A model generated the notes under the pieces. That model made no database searches, had not been told where the DNA came from, and was given only the letters and a program-made list of their open reading frames with translations. Positions 1 to 6,175 of a stretch of 9,048 bases of DNA are shown here, one piece after another. The DNA comes from an uncultured Flavobacteriales bacterium. GTDB taxonomy: Bacteria > Bacteroidota > Bacteroidia > Flavobacteriales_D > Parvicellaceae. Made by a program: the position numbers and the translations under genes. The DNA lies in the NCBI GenBank assembly GCA_937924345.1, contig CALDTD010000259.1, positions 1 through 9,048 on the forward strand, given 5' to 3'. The number at the start of each line of letters is the position of its first letter. The stretch's first letter is position 1.

Positions 1-127
1 CTACTCTTTTATCTTGCGATAGTTCATTCGTAAGCGAACGTTCTAAGTTGTTAATGCGTACTTTATTCTGTCCTTTTACTATTAAGAAAAAGAAGGAAAA
101 AAATAGAATAGAAATAATTTTATACAT
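1..127 (-). CDS. Exported protein, N-terminal fragment (cut by window edge)
   Basis: Reading the minus strand from an ATG at 127 down to position 1 gives 42 codons without a stop; the gene continues outside the window. Residues 1-19 form a clear Sec signal peptide: MYK, then a hydrophobic core of I, L and F, then VKG before Q19. The mature part begins QNKVRINNLERSLTNELSQD. A stretch of the type 'LE/SL...L...L..D.KRV' just after the signal peptide is common at the start of flavobacterial periplasmic TPR sensors (histidine kinases or LuxR-type regulators), so this may be one, but too little is visible to be sure. It is divergent from the NTPase gene at 254 and shares the 128-253 intergenic region with it. 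No Shine-Dalgarno sequence is present, as is normal for this phylum. Confidence 0.7.
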   Translation of the reverse strand, partial: MYKIISILFFSFFFLIVKGQNKVRINNLERSLTNELSQDKRV

Positions 128-212
128 AACCTAAGTATAAGTTAAGTGAAAAATAAGAAATTAAGGGCATTTTCCATATTTTTAATTGATTTTTGTTTAA
201 TCGAAATTGATG

Positions 213-244
213 TTCTGTAAATAAATATTATTGATTTATATTTG
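213..244 (+). promoter_or_regulatory. Predicted Bacteroidota-type promoter for the NTPase/kinase unit
   Basis: TATATTTG at 237-244 is an exact match to the Bacteroidota -7 consensus TAnnTTTG. A weak -33-like TTCTG lies at 213-217, 19 bp upstream (consensus TTG or TTTG). Transcription would begin around 250, leaving a leader of only a few bases before the ATG at 254. The rest of 128-253 is AT-rich and shows no other signal I can support, including none of the CTGTTnGTTAA repeats found downstream. Confidence 0.5.
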
Positions 245-253
245 CCTCCAATT

Positions 254-796
254 ATGAAAAGCAATCAACACTTCATTATAACAGGTGGTCCAAGTACAGG
301 AAAGTCTTCGGTTTTAGCAGAGTTAAGAAAAAGAGGTTTTGAATGTTTCGAAGAAATTGCACGTCAAGTAATTAAAGAAAATCAAGAAAAAGGAAGCTCT
401 GTTTTACCTTGGGTTGATATGTTAGCATTTAGTGATGAGGTTTTTAATCGGATGATACTTTTAAATAAAGACTTACCTAACAACAAAACCTGTTTTTTAG
501 ACCGAAGTATTATCGATTTGATTGGCTATATGAATTTTGCGAGTAAAGAAGCTCCCAGCCGATATGCAGATGGTGCAAAAGCTTCAAGTTATGCAAAAAC
601 AGTTTTTTACATGCCTTTTTGGAGTGGGATTTATGCGAACGATGATCAACGTTTAGAATCTACAGAAGAAGCACAAAAAATTGATCAAGGATTAAGGAAA
701 GCATATACGGATTTGGATTATAAATTAGTAGAGGTGCCAATGTTACCCGTTCCCGAACGTGTAGATTTTATTTTAAATTATATTGGAAATCTGTAG
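254..796 (+). CDS. AAA_28-type P-loop NTPase, possible nucleotide/small-molecule kinase
   Basis: A 180-aa cytoplasmic protein with no signal peptide. The Walker A loop GGPSTGKS is at residues 11-18. The acidic motif FLDRSIID (D83, R84) fits the Walker B/substrate position of the family. A lid-like segment with DDQRLES (residues 130-136), in a context similar to the family's W..IY..D..R.E..EEA pattern, is followed by a C-terminal VP...RVDFIL. This order and length match the AAA_28 family (PF13521), often annotated simply as ATPase; its substrate in Bacteroidota is not established. An in-frame TTG at 242 would extend the protein by four residues (the start, then PPI), but it lies inside the predicted -7 element. 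The family normally begins a few residues before the P-loop, so ATG 254 is chosen. The sensor kinase gene starts 18 bp after its stop, suggesting co-transcription, though no functional link is evident. Confidence 0.85.
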   Translation: MKSNQHFIITGGPSTGKSSVLAELRKRGFECFEEIARQVIKENQEKGSSVLPWVDMLAFSDEVFNRMILLNKDLPNNKTCFLDRSIIDLIGYMNFASKEAPSRYADGAKASSYAKTVFYMPFWSGIYANDDQRLESTEEAQKIDQGLRKAYTDLDYKLVEVPMLPVPERVDFILNYIGNL

Positions 797-814
797 CTTT
801 TCATTTCAAATAAA

Positions 815-3700
815 ATGAAAAAAACTGCCCTGTTATATTTTCTTTTTTTCGCTCTTGCTGTTGCAACTGGGCAAACACCAAATTATTTTAAAGTTGGAGA
901 GCAAACCTTCCAAGGAGTTGATATTTATTCTTTACAGTTTCATAATGGTTTACTTTATGTTGCCACAAATAATGGCTTGTACAAGCAAAAAGGAGTTGAT
1001 TTTGTTAAAATTCCTTTTAAAAACGAAGAAGCATTGTCCTTATTTGGTTTAACTGAAGATAACAATGGAGGTTTATATTGTAAAGCATTAAACGGAAAGA
1101 TATTTAAAGTAGAGAGTGATACTTTAGAATTAGTTTATCAGTTAGACAAAGATATGTTTGGTGGTAATTTTTATTTCTTTTTTAACGCCGATAATAATTT
1201 GATTGTTACTGGAAAGGCTGTGTTTAAAATCGATAAAAATGGAGAAAAGGTTGATTTATCATCAAGGGCCTTTAAAAAAGATAGTACTAAAAAAAGAATT
1301 ACTTTTTATACACATAAGCTAGAAGATGGAACTCTTTATATTGCAGGTGGAGATATTAATTATTATGGTTTAATATACAATAATAATGAACTTGAACTTC
1401 TCAAAAGTAATGAAAAGCTGGATGAAGAGTTTGGAGGAGATTCCTATTATTATAAAAAAGGTAAAAGTCAATTTTTGTTTTCAAAAACAGGAAGGGTGCA
1501 TTCACTTTCAAACGGAAAAATCGAAGTCGATAATACAAACCAAGAATGTTTTCATCTTTTAAAAGATACTTCTATTTTAGGAAGAGCAGAAAAAGGAGGG
1601 GTAAGGATATTAACGATAAAAGACAATGTATTAACTGAAGATAAGAAACTGTTTGATAGTCAATTCGTTTCTGCAGTAACTCAAAAAAAAAGTAAAGATT
1701 TGTTTTTGGGAACATTTGGAGAGGGAATTATTGTTGTCCCAAACTATAAACAAACAAAAAAAGAAACAGCTTATAGTTTAAAAAGTATTGCAGCAACTAA
1801 GAGTCAGTTGTTTTTTTCTTCACGAGAAAAAGGGATTTTAGAATATGAACAAAGTCTAGTTGTTTTAGATAGTAACGGTGTTGGGGCTGATGGAGTTTTT
1901 TATGCTCAGGTAGTTTGTGGTTCTGCAAAAGAGCAGCAGTACAAAATAATGTATAAATCAAATTTTGATATACATGGATCTGTAAAAGACGTTTGTAATG
2001 TGAATGATAGTGTAACGCTATATGTTGATCATCTTTCTTGTAATGTTGTTTTTAGAAAAACAGCTTCTTTTGATACAGCAGGATTTGTTGGTATTGGAAA
2101 GAGTTCAGCTCTTACCGATTCCACTATTCATTTAATATTCAAAGAAAAGAACAGGTTCAATGCTGTAACAGCAGATAAAAAAGGTGAAAACATTTATGTT
2201 TCTGATAGAAAATCAGTAGTTGAATTAAGGACGAAGAAGGAATTGTTTTATAACGGAGCTTCTATTCCCGCAAATGATTTGGCCTTTCATAATAAGGTCT
2301 TAGTAATTGGCACGAAGAACGAAGGAGTACTTTTTATAAATAATAGTAGCATAGAGAGAAAGATAGATGTTGATTTTGGGTTAGAATCTAATGCCATTTT
2401 AAAGTTAAAACTACACGAAGATAAGCTCTATATTCAAACAAAAGTAGGGCTTCAAGTTTATGATTTAGTAGATGAAAAGTTATATAATCTAAATGCCGAA
2501 GTAGGTTTTTTAACAGAAAACCTAATAGATTTTGATGTGTTTAAAAATGAACTATGGATTGTAGAAAAAAATACATTTTATTCCATACCATTGGTAGCTA
2601 TTTTCGGAAAGAAAGAAAAATTAGAGTTCTCAATAACTAAACTTTTAGTCAACGGGTCTAAAGTAGAGTTAAAAGATAAGATTCGATTTTCTAGTCAACA
2701 AAATAAGTTTCAATTTCAGCTACAGTTCAACGATGTTATTAAAGCTCAAGATGCTTATTATACCTATAAGTTAAATGGGTTTGATGACTCAACTTATAGT
2801 TTGTCAGCTAAAAACGGAATAATTAACTATGATTATATTCCTTCGGGTAGTTATGATTTAGAAGTCACGTTATGTTATAATAATGTAGAGCATTACACAG
2901 TTCATTATACATTTAAAATCGCTCCTATTTACTATAAAACTTGGTGGTTTTTTACTTTAATCTTATTAGTGGTTATAGCGATTGCCTTTATGGTTTTTAA
3001 GTGGAGAATTAGAAAAATATCGCAAAAAAACTTAGAAGCTTTAGAAAAAGAACGACTTTCTAAGAATATGCTAGATTCGGAGTTAAAAGCATTGAGAAGT
3101 CAAATGAATCCACATTTTATGTTTAACTCTTTAAATTCGATACAGCACCTTATTCTAAAAGAGGATATTGAAAACTCCTATGATTATATTGTTATGTTTT
3201 CTGAGTTGGTTAGAAATACCCTTAATTATTCTGAGCAAGAGTTTATTAGTATAGAAAAGGAAATTAAGTTTTTGGAAGTTTACCTAGAATTAGAAAAATT
3301 GAGGTTTAAAAAAGATTTTGAATATATTATTCATTCAAATGTTCCAAAAAATATACAAGTTCCTTCTATATTAATTCAACCATTTATTGAAAATGCACTA
3401 AAACATGGATTGTTGCATAAAAAAGGACTTAAAAAATTGTCTGTAGAATTAATATATAACGAAGGGCTAACCTGTATAATTAAGGATAATGGTGTTGGTA
3501 GAAAGGCTGCAGCAGAAGTTAACAAAAGAGAACGGGCAGAACACCAGTCGTTTGCAATGGGCTCAATTACTAAGCGATTAGAAATTTTGAGTGAACGTTA
3601 TCAAGATAGCTTTAAGTTTGAGGTAATAGATTTAGAAATAAGGAATGAACCAATAGGAACCGAAGTTCGATTAAATATGCCTTTTAAATCTGATAAATAA
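815..3700 (+). CDS. Membrane sensor histidine kinase: propeller, Y_Y_Y, His_kinase (LytS/YehU type)
   Basis: A 961-aa sensor. A signal peptide (residues 1-19, cleavage about ATG|QTP) exports a roughly 600-residue sensor region. This contains degenerate two-component-regulator propeller blades, seen as repeated 'hydrophobic-x-GT-x-x-GL/GI' ends such as LLYVATNNGLY, LFLGTFGEGI, VLVIGTKNEGVLF and LYIQTKVGLQVY; the size suits two propellers. A Y_Y_Y domain follows at about 620-705 (YYTYKLNGFDD at 648-658). One transmembrane helix lies at about 710-728, then a short coiled-coil linker. The His_kinase domain (PF06580) has LRSQMNPHFMFNSLNS with probable phospho-acceptor H767. The ATPase domain has the N-box IQPFIENALKHG (854-865) and the G1 box DNGVG (891-895). 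Unlike hybrid (HTCS) sensors it carries no receiver or AraC domain, so it needs a separate partner, evidently the LytTR regulator at 3777. The ligand is unknown; the gene sits 18 bp after the NTPase gene. Confidence 0.93.
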   Translation: MKKTALLYFLFFALAVATGQTPNYFKVGEQTFQGVDIYSLQFHNGLLYVATNNGLYKQKGVDFVKIPFKNEEALSLFGLTEDNNGGLYCKALNGKIFKVESDTLELVYQLDKDMFGGNFYFFFNADNNLIVTGKAVFKIDKNGEKVDLSSRAFKKDSTKKRITFYTHKLEDGTLYIAGGDINYYGLIYNNNELELLKSNEKLDEEFGGDSYYYKKGKSQFLFSKTGRVHSLSNGKIEVDNTNQECFHLLKDTSILGRAEKGGVRILTIKDNVLTEDKKLFDSQFVSAVTQKKSKDLFLGTFGEGIIVVPNYKQTKKETAYSLKSIAATKSQLFFSSREKGILEYEQSLVVLDSNGVGADGVFYAQVVCGSAKEQQYKIMYKSNFDIHGSVKDVCNVNDSVTLYVDHLSCNVVFRKTASFDTAGFVGIGKSSALTDSTIHLIFKEKNRFNAVTADKKGENIYVSDRKSVVELRTKKELFYNGASIPANDLAFHNKVLVIGTKNEGVLFINNSSIERKIDVDFGLESNAILKLKLHEDKLYIQTKVGLQVYDLVDEKLYNLNAEVGFLTENLIDFDVFKNELWIVEKNTFYSIPLVAIFGKKEKLEFSITKLLVNGSKVELKDKIRFSSQQNKFQFQLQFNDVIKAQDAYYTYKLNGFDDSTYSLSAKNGIINYDYIPSGSYDLEVTLCYNNVEHYTVHYTFKIAPIYYKTWWFFTLILLVVIAIAFMVFKWRIRKISQKNLEALEKERLSKNMLDSELKALRSQMNPHFMFNSLNSIQHLILKEDIENSYDYIVMFSELVRNTLNYSEQEFISIEKEIKFLEVYLELEKLRFKKDFEYIIHSNVPKNIQVPSILIQPFIENALKHGLLHKKGLKKLSVELIYNEGLTCIIKDNGVGRKAAAEVNKRERAEHQSFAMGSITKRLEILSERYQDSFKFEVIDLEIRNEPIGTEVRLNMPFKSDK

Positions 3701-3704
3701 TGGT

Positions 3705-3736
3705 CTGTTCGTTAAATGAAAAATGCTGTTTGTTAA
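3705..3736 (+). promoter_or_regulatory. Predicted LytTR operator (direct repeat) ahead of the regulator gene
   Basis: CTGTTCGTTAA at 3705-3715 and CTGTTTGTTAA at 3726-3736 are direct repeats differing at one base, with starts 21 bp apart. The core GTTnA and the two-turn spacing agree with known LytTR-regulator sites (AgrA and ComE type). The pair sits between the kinase stop and the regulator start, and the same pair recurs at 4533-4564 and 6090-6121. This is the best-conserved copy along with the one at 6090, and it suggests autoregulation of the regulator. Confidence 0.75.
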
Positions 3737-3743
3737 GCAGTAT

Positions 3744-3751
3744 TAGATTTG
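3744..3751 (+). promoter_or_regulatory. Promoter -7 element of the response-regulator gene
   Basis: TAGATTTG matches TAnnTTTG exactly and begins 7 bp after the second operator repeat. No good -33 TTG is found 17-23 bp upstream; the operator occupies that region. This is what an activator-dependent promoter would look like. Transcription would start near 3758, about 20 nt before the ATG at 3777. Confidence 0.6.
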
Positions 3752-3776
3752 ACATTTTTTCTTTTTAACTTAGAAT

Positions 3777-4517
3777 ATGGGGTTAAGAACAATTATAGTT
3801 GACGATGAGTTAGATGGTACAGAAGTACTTAAGATTTTATTGGCTAAATCTAAATTTGAGATAGACTTAGTTGGCGTTGCAACTAATTTAAAAGATGCTA
3901 TAAAACTTATAAATGAAGAACAGCCCCAGCTCGTTTTTTTAGATGTAGAAATGCCTGGAGAACGCGGTTATGAAATTGTAAATCATTTAGAAGAAATAAA
4001 TTTTAGTATCGTATTTGTAACTGCTTACGACGAGTATGCTATGAAAGCTTTTGAAGTTAATGCAATCGATTATTTATTAAAGCCAATTAATAGAATGCGC
4101 TTACAAGAAGCTATAGAGCGCGTAAGTAAAATAGAGTTAGAAAAAGAAAACAAAAACAAATATTTAGAGTTGATTAATTCTTTAAAACCCAATAAGCAAG
4201 CTAAAGTAATATTAAATGAAGTTGGCAAAAAGAGAGTAGTAAACTTAGAAGATATTATAGCGATACAAGCGCAAGGTCCTTATTCTAAGGTTTATCTATT
4301 GGGTGGTGATGTAATAATGATTAGTAAAAATTTAGGTTCATTTGAAGATGAGTTTCCAGAAAAGCATACTTTTTTTAGAAGTCATAAATCTTGGTTAATT
4401 AATACTAACTGTATAGATTTCTATCAAAAATCTAAGGGGGAAATATTAATGGCTAATAACTTGTTGGCTAAACTTTCTAAATATAAGAAAGCTGAATTTG
4501 AGAAAAGTTTACTTTAA
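3777..4517 (+). CDS. LytTR-family response regulator
   Basis: A 246-aa cytoplasmic DNA-binding regulator. The receiver domain is at about 3-120: acidic pocket D9-D10, phospho-acceptor D56 in VFLDVEMPG, switch T82 in FVTAYDEYA, and K102 in YLLKP. The KAFEVNAIDYLLKPI segment is typical of regulators paired with His_kinase-type sensors. A charged linker (about 121-140) leads to a LytTR DNA-binding domain (about 145-246), with VILNEVGKKRVVNLEDIIAI near its start and the hallmark FFRSHKSWLINTNCI toward its end. Full length, with no damage seen. It is the likely partner of the sensor kinase encoded 76 bp upstream, but it has its own predicted promoter and operator in that gap, so its level can rise independently of the kinase. 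The start at ATG 3777 places VDDE at the normal distance from the N-terminus. Confidence 0.95.
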   Translation: MGLRTIIVDDELDGTEVLKILLAKSKFEIDLVGVATNLKDAIKLINEEQPQLVFLDVEMPGERGYEIVNHLEEINFSIVFVTAYDEYAMKAFEVNAIDYLLKPINRMRLQEAIERVSKIELEKENKNKYLELINSLKPNKQAKVILNEVGKKRVVNLEDIIAIQAQGPYSKVYLLGGDVIMISKNLGSFEDEFPEKHTFFRSHKSWLINTNCIDFYQKSKGEILMANNLLAKLSKYKKAEFEKSLL

Positions 4518-4532
4518 AAAACAGAAAAAAGT

Positions 4533-4564
4533 CTGTTAGTTAAGTATTACTGACCATTCATTAA
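4533..4564 (+). promoter_or_regulatory. Predicted LytTR operator ahead of the glycine-rich protein gene
   Basis: CTGTTAGTTAA (4533-4543) and CCATTCATTAA (4554-4564) start 21 bp apart. The first repeat is a full match to CTGTTnGTTAA; the second differs at three of the ten defined positions, making this the weakest of the three operators. Its position between the regulator stop (4517) and the next start (4625) supports a regulatory role. Confidence 0.62.
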
Positions 4565-4571
4565 ACAAATG

Positions 4572-4579
4572 TAAATTGA
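4572..4579 (+). promoter_or_regulatory. Degenerate -7 element for the glycine-rich protein gene
   Basis: TAAATTGA resembles TAnnTTTG at four of six defined positions and begins 7 bp after the second operator repeat, the same offset as at the other two operators. It is called mainly because of this fixed spacing. The predicted leader is about 38 nt. Confidence 0.4.
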
Positions 4580-4624
4580 TGTTTTTTATCCTGTAGTCTT
4601 GTAAGTAAATTAAATTCTTACAGT

Positions 4625-5944
4625 ATGAAAGTGAATAAAAAAATAATTTTTATTGTGTTTGCCGCATTAGCGTTTAATGTTGTAAATGCTCAAAAATTAA
4701 AAGATAGATTAAAAGCAGCAAAGGAAAAAATGAATACCAAGCTTGAAGAAGCAGCTGGTAACAAAGATTATTCATCAGAATTTGAAGGTAAAGAGTTCCC
4801 AGATATGATTACGCACATTGAGTCATGGAATGGTAAGACAGTTAAATCTTTTAATTATGATTATAGAGATTTAAGGTATTATTTTAGTGAGAATGTAAAA
4901 GTTGAGGTTGTTAAAGAAGGAGATGAGTATAAATATATTCAATTAGGGCAATGGAAGTTTGTTGCTGAAAAAAATCCTGACTCTGATAAAATAGCCAACT
5001 TTAAAGGTACGCCTGGTGCATTATATTTTACCGATACTAAGATTGTTACTTATTATGGTCGTAGTGGTGAAGAAGGTGGAGTTTCTATAAAAAGGTTGTA
5101 CGGTGCAAAAGAACCAGCAAAAAAAGTAGAAGCAGAAATATCTGCCTATAATAAGTATACAAATGGATTAATTAATGCTGATGTAGCTGCAGCAAATAAA
5201 GAAAGAGCTAGAATTGCTGCCGAAAAAGCTGCCGCTAGAAAAGCTAAATATGGTTTAGCAGATAAAGACGTTAAATCTATAGAAGTTATAGCGGATGTTC
5301 CGGCTAAGTTTGGATATTTTATACCGTTTAGCTACAAAGTTGTAGCTACTTTAAAAAATGGAACTAAAATTTCAACAGCAAATGGAGAAGGTTTTCTAGA
5401 CGATTATATCATTACAACACCTAAGAGAAACTTTAATGGTGCTATTGAATCTGGATTTTTAGATTCAGATGAATTAGTAATTACAGCGAAATTAAAAAAG
5501 AATCCTTCTATTAGTCATACAAAAAAAGTAGCTATACCATTTAATTCTGATATTAGATTTGAGTTTTATGGAAAAGGTTGGTATCACAAGAGAGGTGATA
5601 ATGGGTACGATGTTACATTGAAAATAAAACAAGAAAGCCATTCAGTAACAGGAAAACCTGTTTTAAGAGTTAGATTAGAAAGTAATGCTTCTTATGCGCC
5701 TTTAAGTGAATTCTCAATAAGTCCAGACAAAGCAATTATTGTAGATTGTCATGGAGGAGCAGGAGGTAATGAAGATGGCCATTTTAATGGAGGGAACGGA
5801 GGAAATGTCCGTGTAATTAAAGATCCAAGTGTCGAAAGTTTCTATGTAGATTATAATGTAAATGGAGGTGCTAAGGGTGGTTATAACGCTAGTGCTGGGA
5901 GAGATGGAAGATATACTGTTACTGAACAAAGTGTAACATTTTAA
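4625..5944 (+). CDS. Exported protein of unknown function with glycine-rich C-terminus
   Basis: A 439-aa protein I do not recognise as a named family. Residues 1-22 are a signal peptide (MKVNKK, hydrophobic core, NVVNA|Q). An amphipathic lysine-rich segment (about 23-45) follows, then a mixed alpha/beta part rich in aromatic residues (about 50-165), an Ala/Lys/Arg/Glu-rich predicted helix or coiled coil (about 187-208), and a beta-rich part (about 215-370). The C-terminus has two glycine clusters, at 377-393 (GGAGG...GGNGG) and 414-428 (GGAKGG...GRDG), separated by a KDPSV..FYVDYNV segment. No T9SS sorting domain, lipobox or enzyme motif is seen, so a periplasmic or surface-associated place is likely. 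It is a single-gene unit with a predicted LytTR operator upstream and a strong terminator downstream, so it is a probable dedicated output of the two-component system. Confidence 0.85.
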   Translation: MKVNKKIIFIVFAALAFNVVNAQKLKDRLKAAKEKMNTKLEEAAGNKDYSSEFEGKEFPDMITHIESWNGKTVKSFNYDYRDLRYYFSENVKVEVVKEGDEYKYIQLGQWKFVAEKNPDSDKIANFKGTPGALYFTDTKIVTYYGRSGEEGGVSIKRLYGAKEPAKKVEAEISAYNKYTNGLINADVAAANKERARIAAEKAAARKAKYGLADKDVKSIEVIADVPAKFGYFIPFSYKVVATLKNGTKISTANGEGFLDDYIITTPKRNFNGAIESGFLDSDELVITAKLKKNPSISHTKKVAIPFNSDIRFEFYGKGWYHKRGDNGYDVTLKIKQESHSVTGKPVLRVRLESNASYAPLSEFSISPDKAIIVDCHGGAGGNEDGHFNGGNGGNVRVIKDPSVESFYVDYNVNGGAKGGYNASAGRDGRYTVTEQSVTF

Positions 5945-6023
5945 TTATAGTAGTTTGTTCAATTAAGTAATTTCAAAACCTTTTTTAGTGCATTAAATTA
6001 ATGTGCGTGAGTTTTTATAAAAT

Positions 6024-6060
6024 AAGCCTATTACATCTCTTTGTAATAGGCTTTTGCTTT
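6024..6060 (+). terminator. Intrinsic terminator after the glycine-rich protein gene
   Basis: A perfect 12-bp stem pairs 6024-6035 (AAGCCTATTACA) with 6042-6053 around a 6-nt loop, followed by a T-rich run (TTTTGCTTTTTCTC and on). It lies about 80 bp after the stop at 5944 and upstream of the next operator, and so separates the two target units. Confidence 0.88.
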
Positions 6061-6089
6061 TTCTCTTTTTTTTAATGAAGTTGTTTAAC

Positions 6090-6121
6090 CTGTTTGTTAA
6101 CTGGTTTGGTCTGTTCGTTAA
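6090..6121 (+). promoter_or_regulatory. Predicted LytTR operator ahead of the LRR/arylsulfotransferase operon
   Basis: CTGTTTGTTAA (6090-6100) and CTGTTCGTTAA (6111-6121) are direct repeats with starts 21 bp apart, both full matches to CTGTTnGTTAA. A 15-bp word, TGGTCTGTTCGTTAA, is identical here (6107-6121) and at the regulator operator (3701-3715). The pair lies between the terminator and the LRR gene. Confidence 0.75.
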
Positions 6122-6128
6122 TTGATGT

Positions 6129-6136
6129 GCTTTTTG
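6129..6136 (+). promoter_or_regulatory. Degenerate -7 element of the LRR operon
   Basis: GCTTTTTG keeps the TTTG half of TAnnTTTG at exactly the same 7-bp offset from the second operator repeat as at 3744 and 4572, but lacks the TA. This would be a weak promoter without an activator. The predicted leader is about 33 nt. Confidence 0.4.
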
Positions 6137-6175
6137 TAAATAGTTATTAACTAGTATTACTAAAAAATACTTCAC

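Noticed and set aside
141..164. GTTAA (141) and ATTAA (160) as an operator for the divergent genes at the left end
   Set aside because: The spacing is 19 bp rather than 21, and neither has the CTGTT half of the motif.
855..1052. Plus-strand open frame in a second frame inside the kinase gene
   Set aside because: It overlaps the signal peptide and first propeller region of a clear gene, and the product has no recognisable feature.
4521..4537. AACAG...CTGTT hairpin after the regulator gene as a terminator
   Set aside because: The stem is only 5-6 bp of weak pairs with no T run after it, and its right arm is the first operator half-site.
5714..5929. Minus-strand open frame opposite the glycine-rich region
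   Set aside because: It lies wholly within a well-supported plus-strand gene; its Ser/Ile/Thr-rich composition is the antisense reading of Gly/Asn/Asp codons.
5953..5967. TTTGTTCAATTAAG as a further LytTR half-site
   Set aside because: It does not align with CTGTTnGTTAA without a gap, and there is no partner 21 bp away on either side.
3739..6159. AGTATTA word present near all three operators (3739, 4543, 6153)
   Set aside because: Its position relative to the operators differs in each case, and a 7-base AT-rich word is expected often by chance.
5993..6175. Minus-strand open frame of 60 codons
   Set aside because: It spans the terminator hairpin and the operator repeats; its repeated QLTNR words are just the operator direct repeats read in reverse, and it has low-complexity Lys-rich content.
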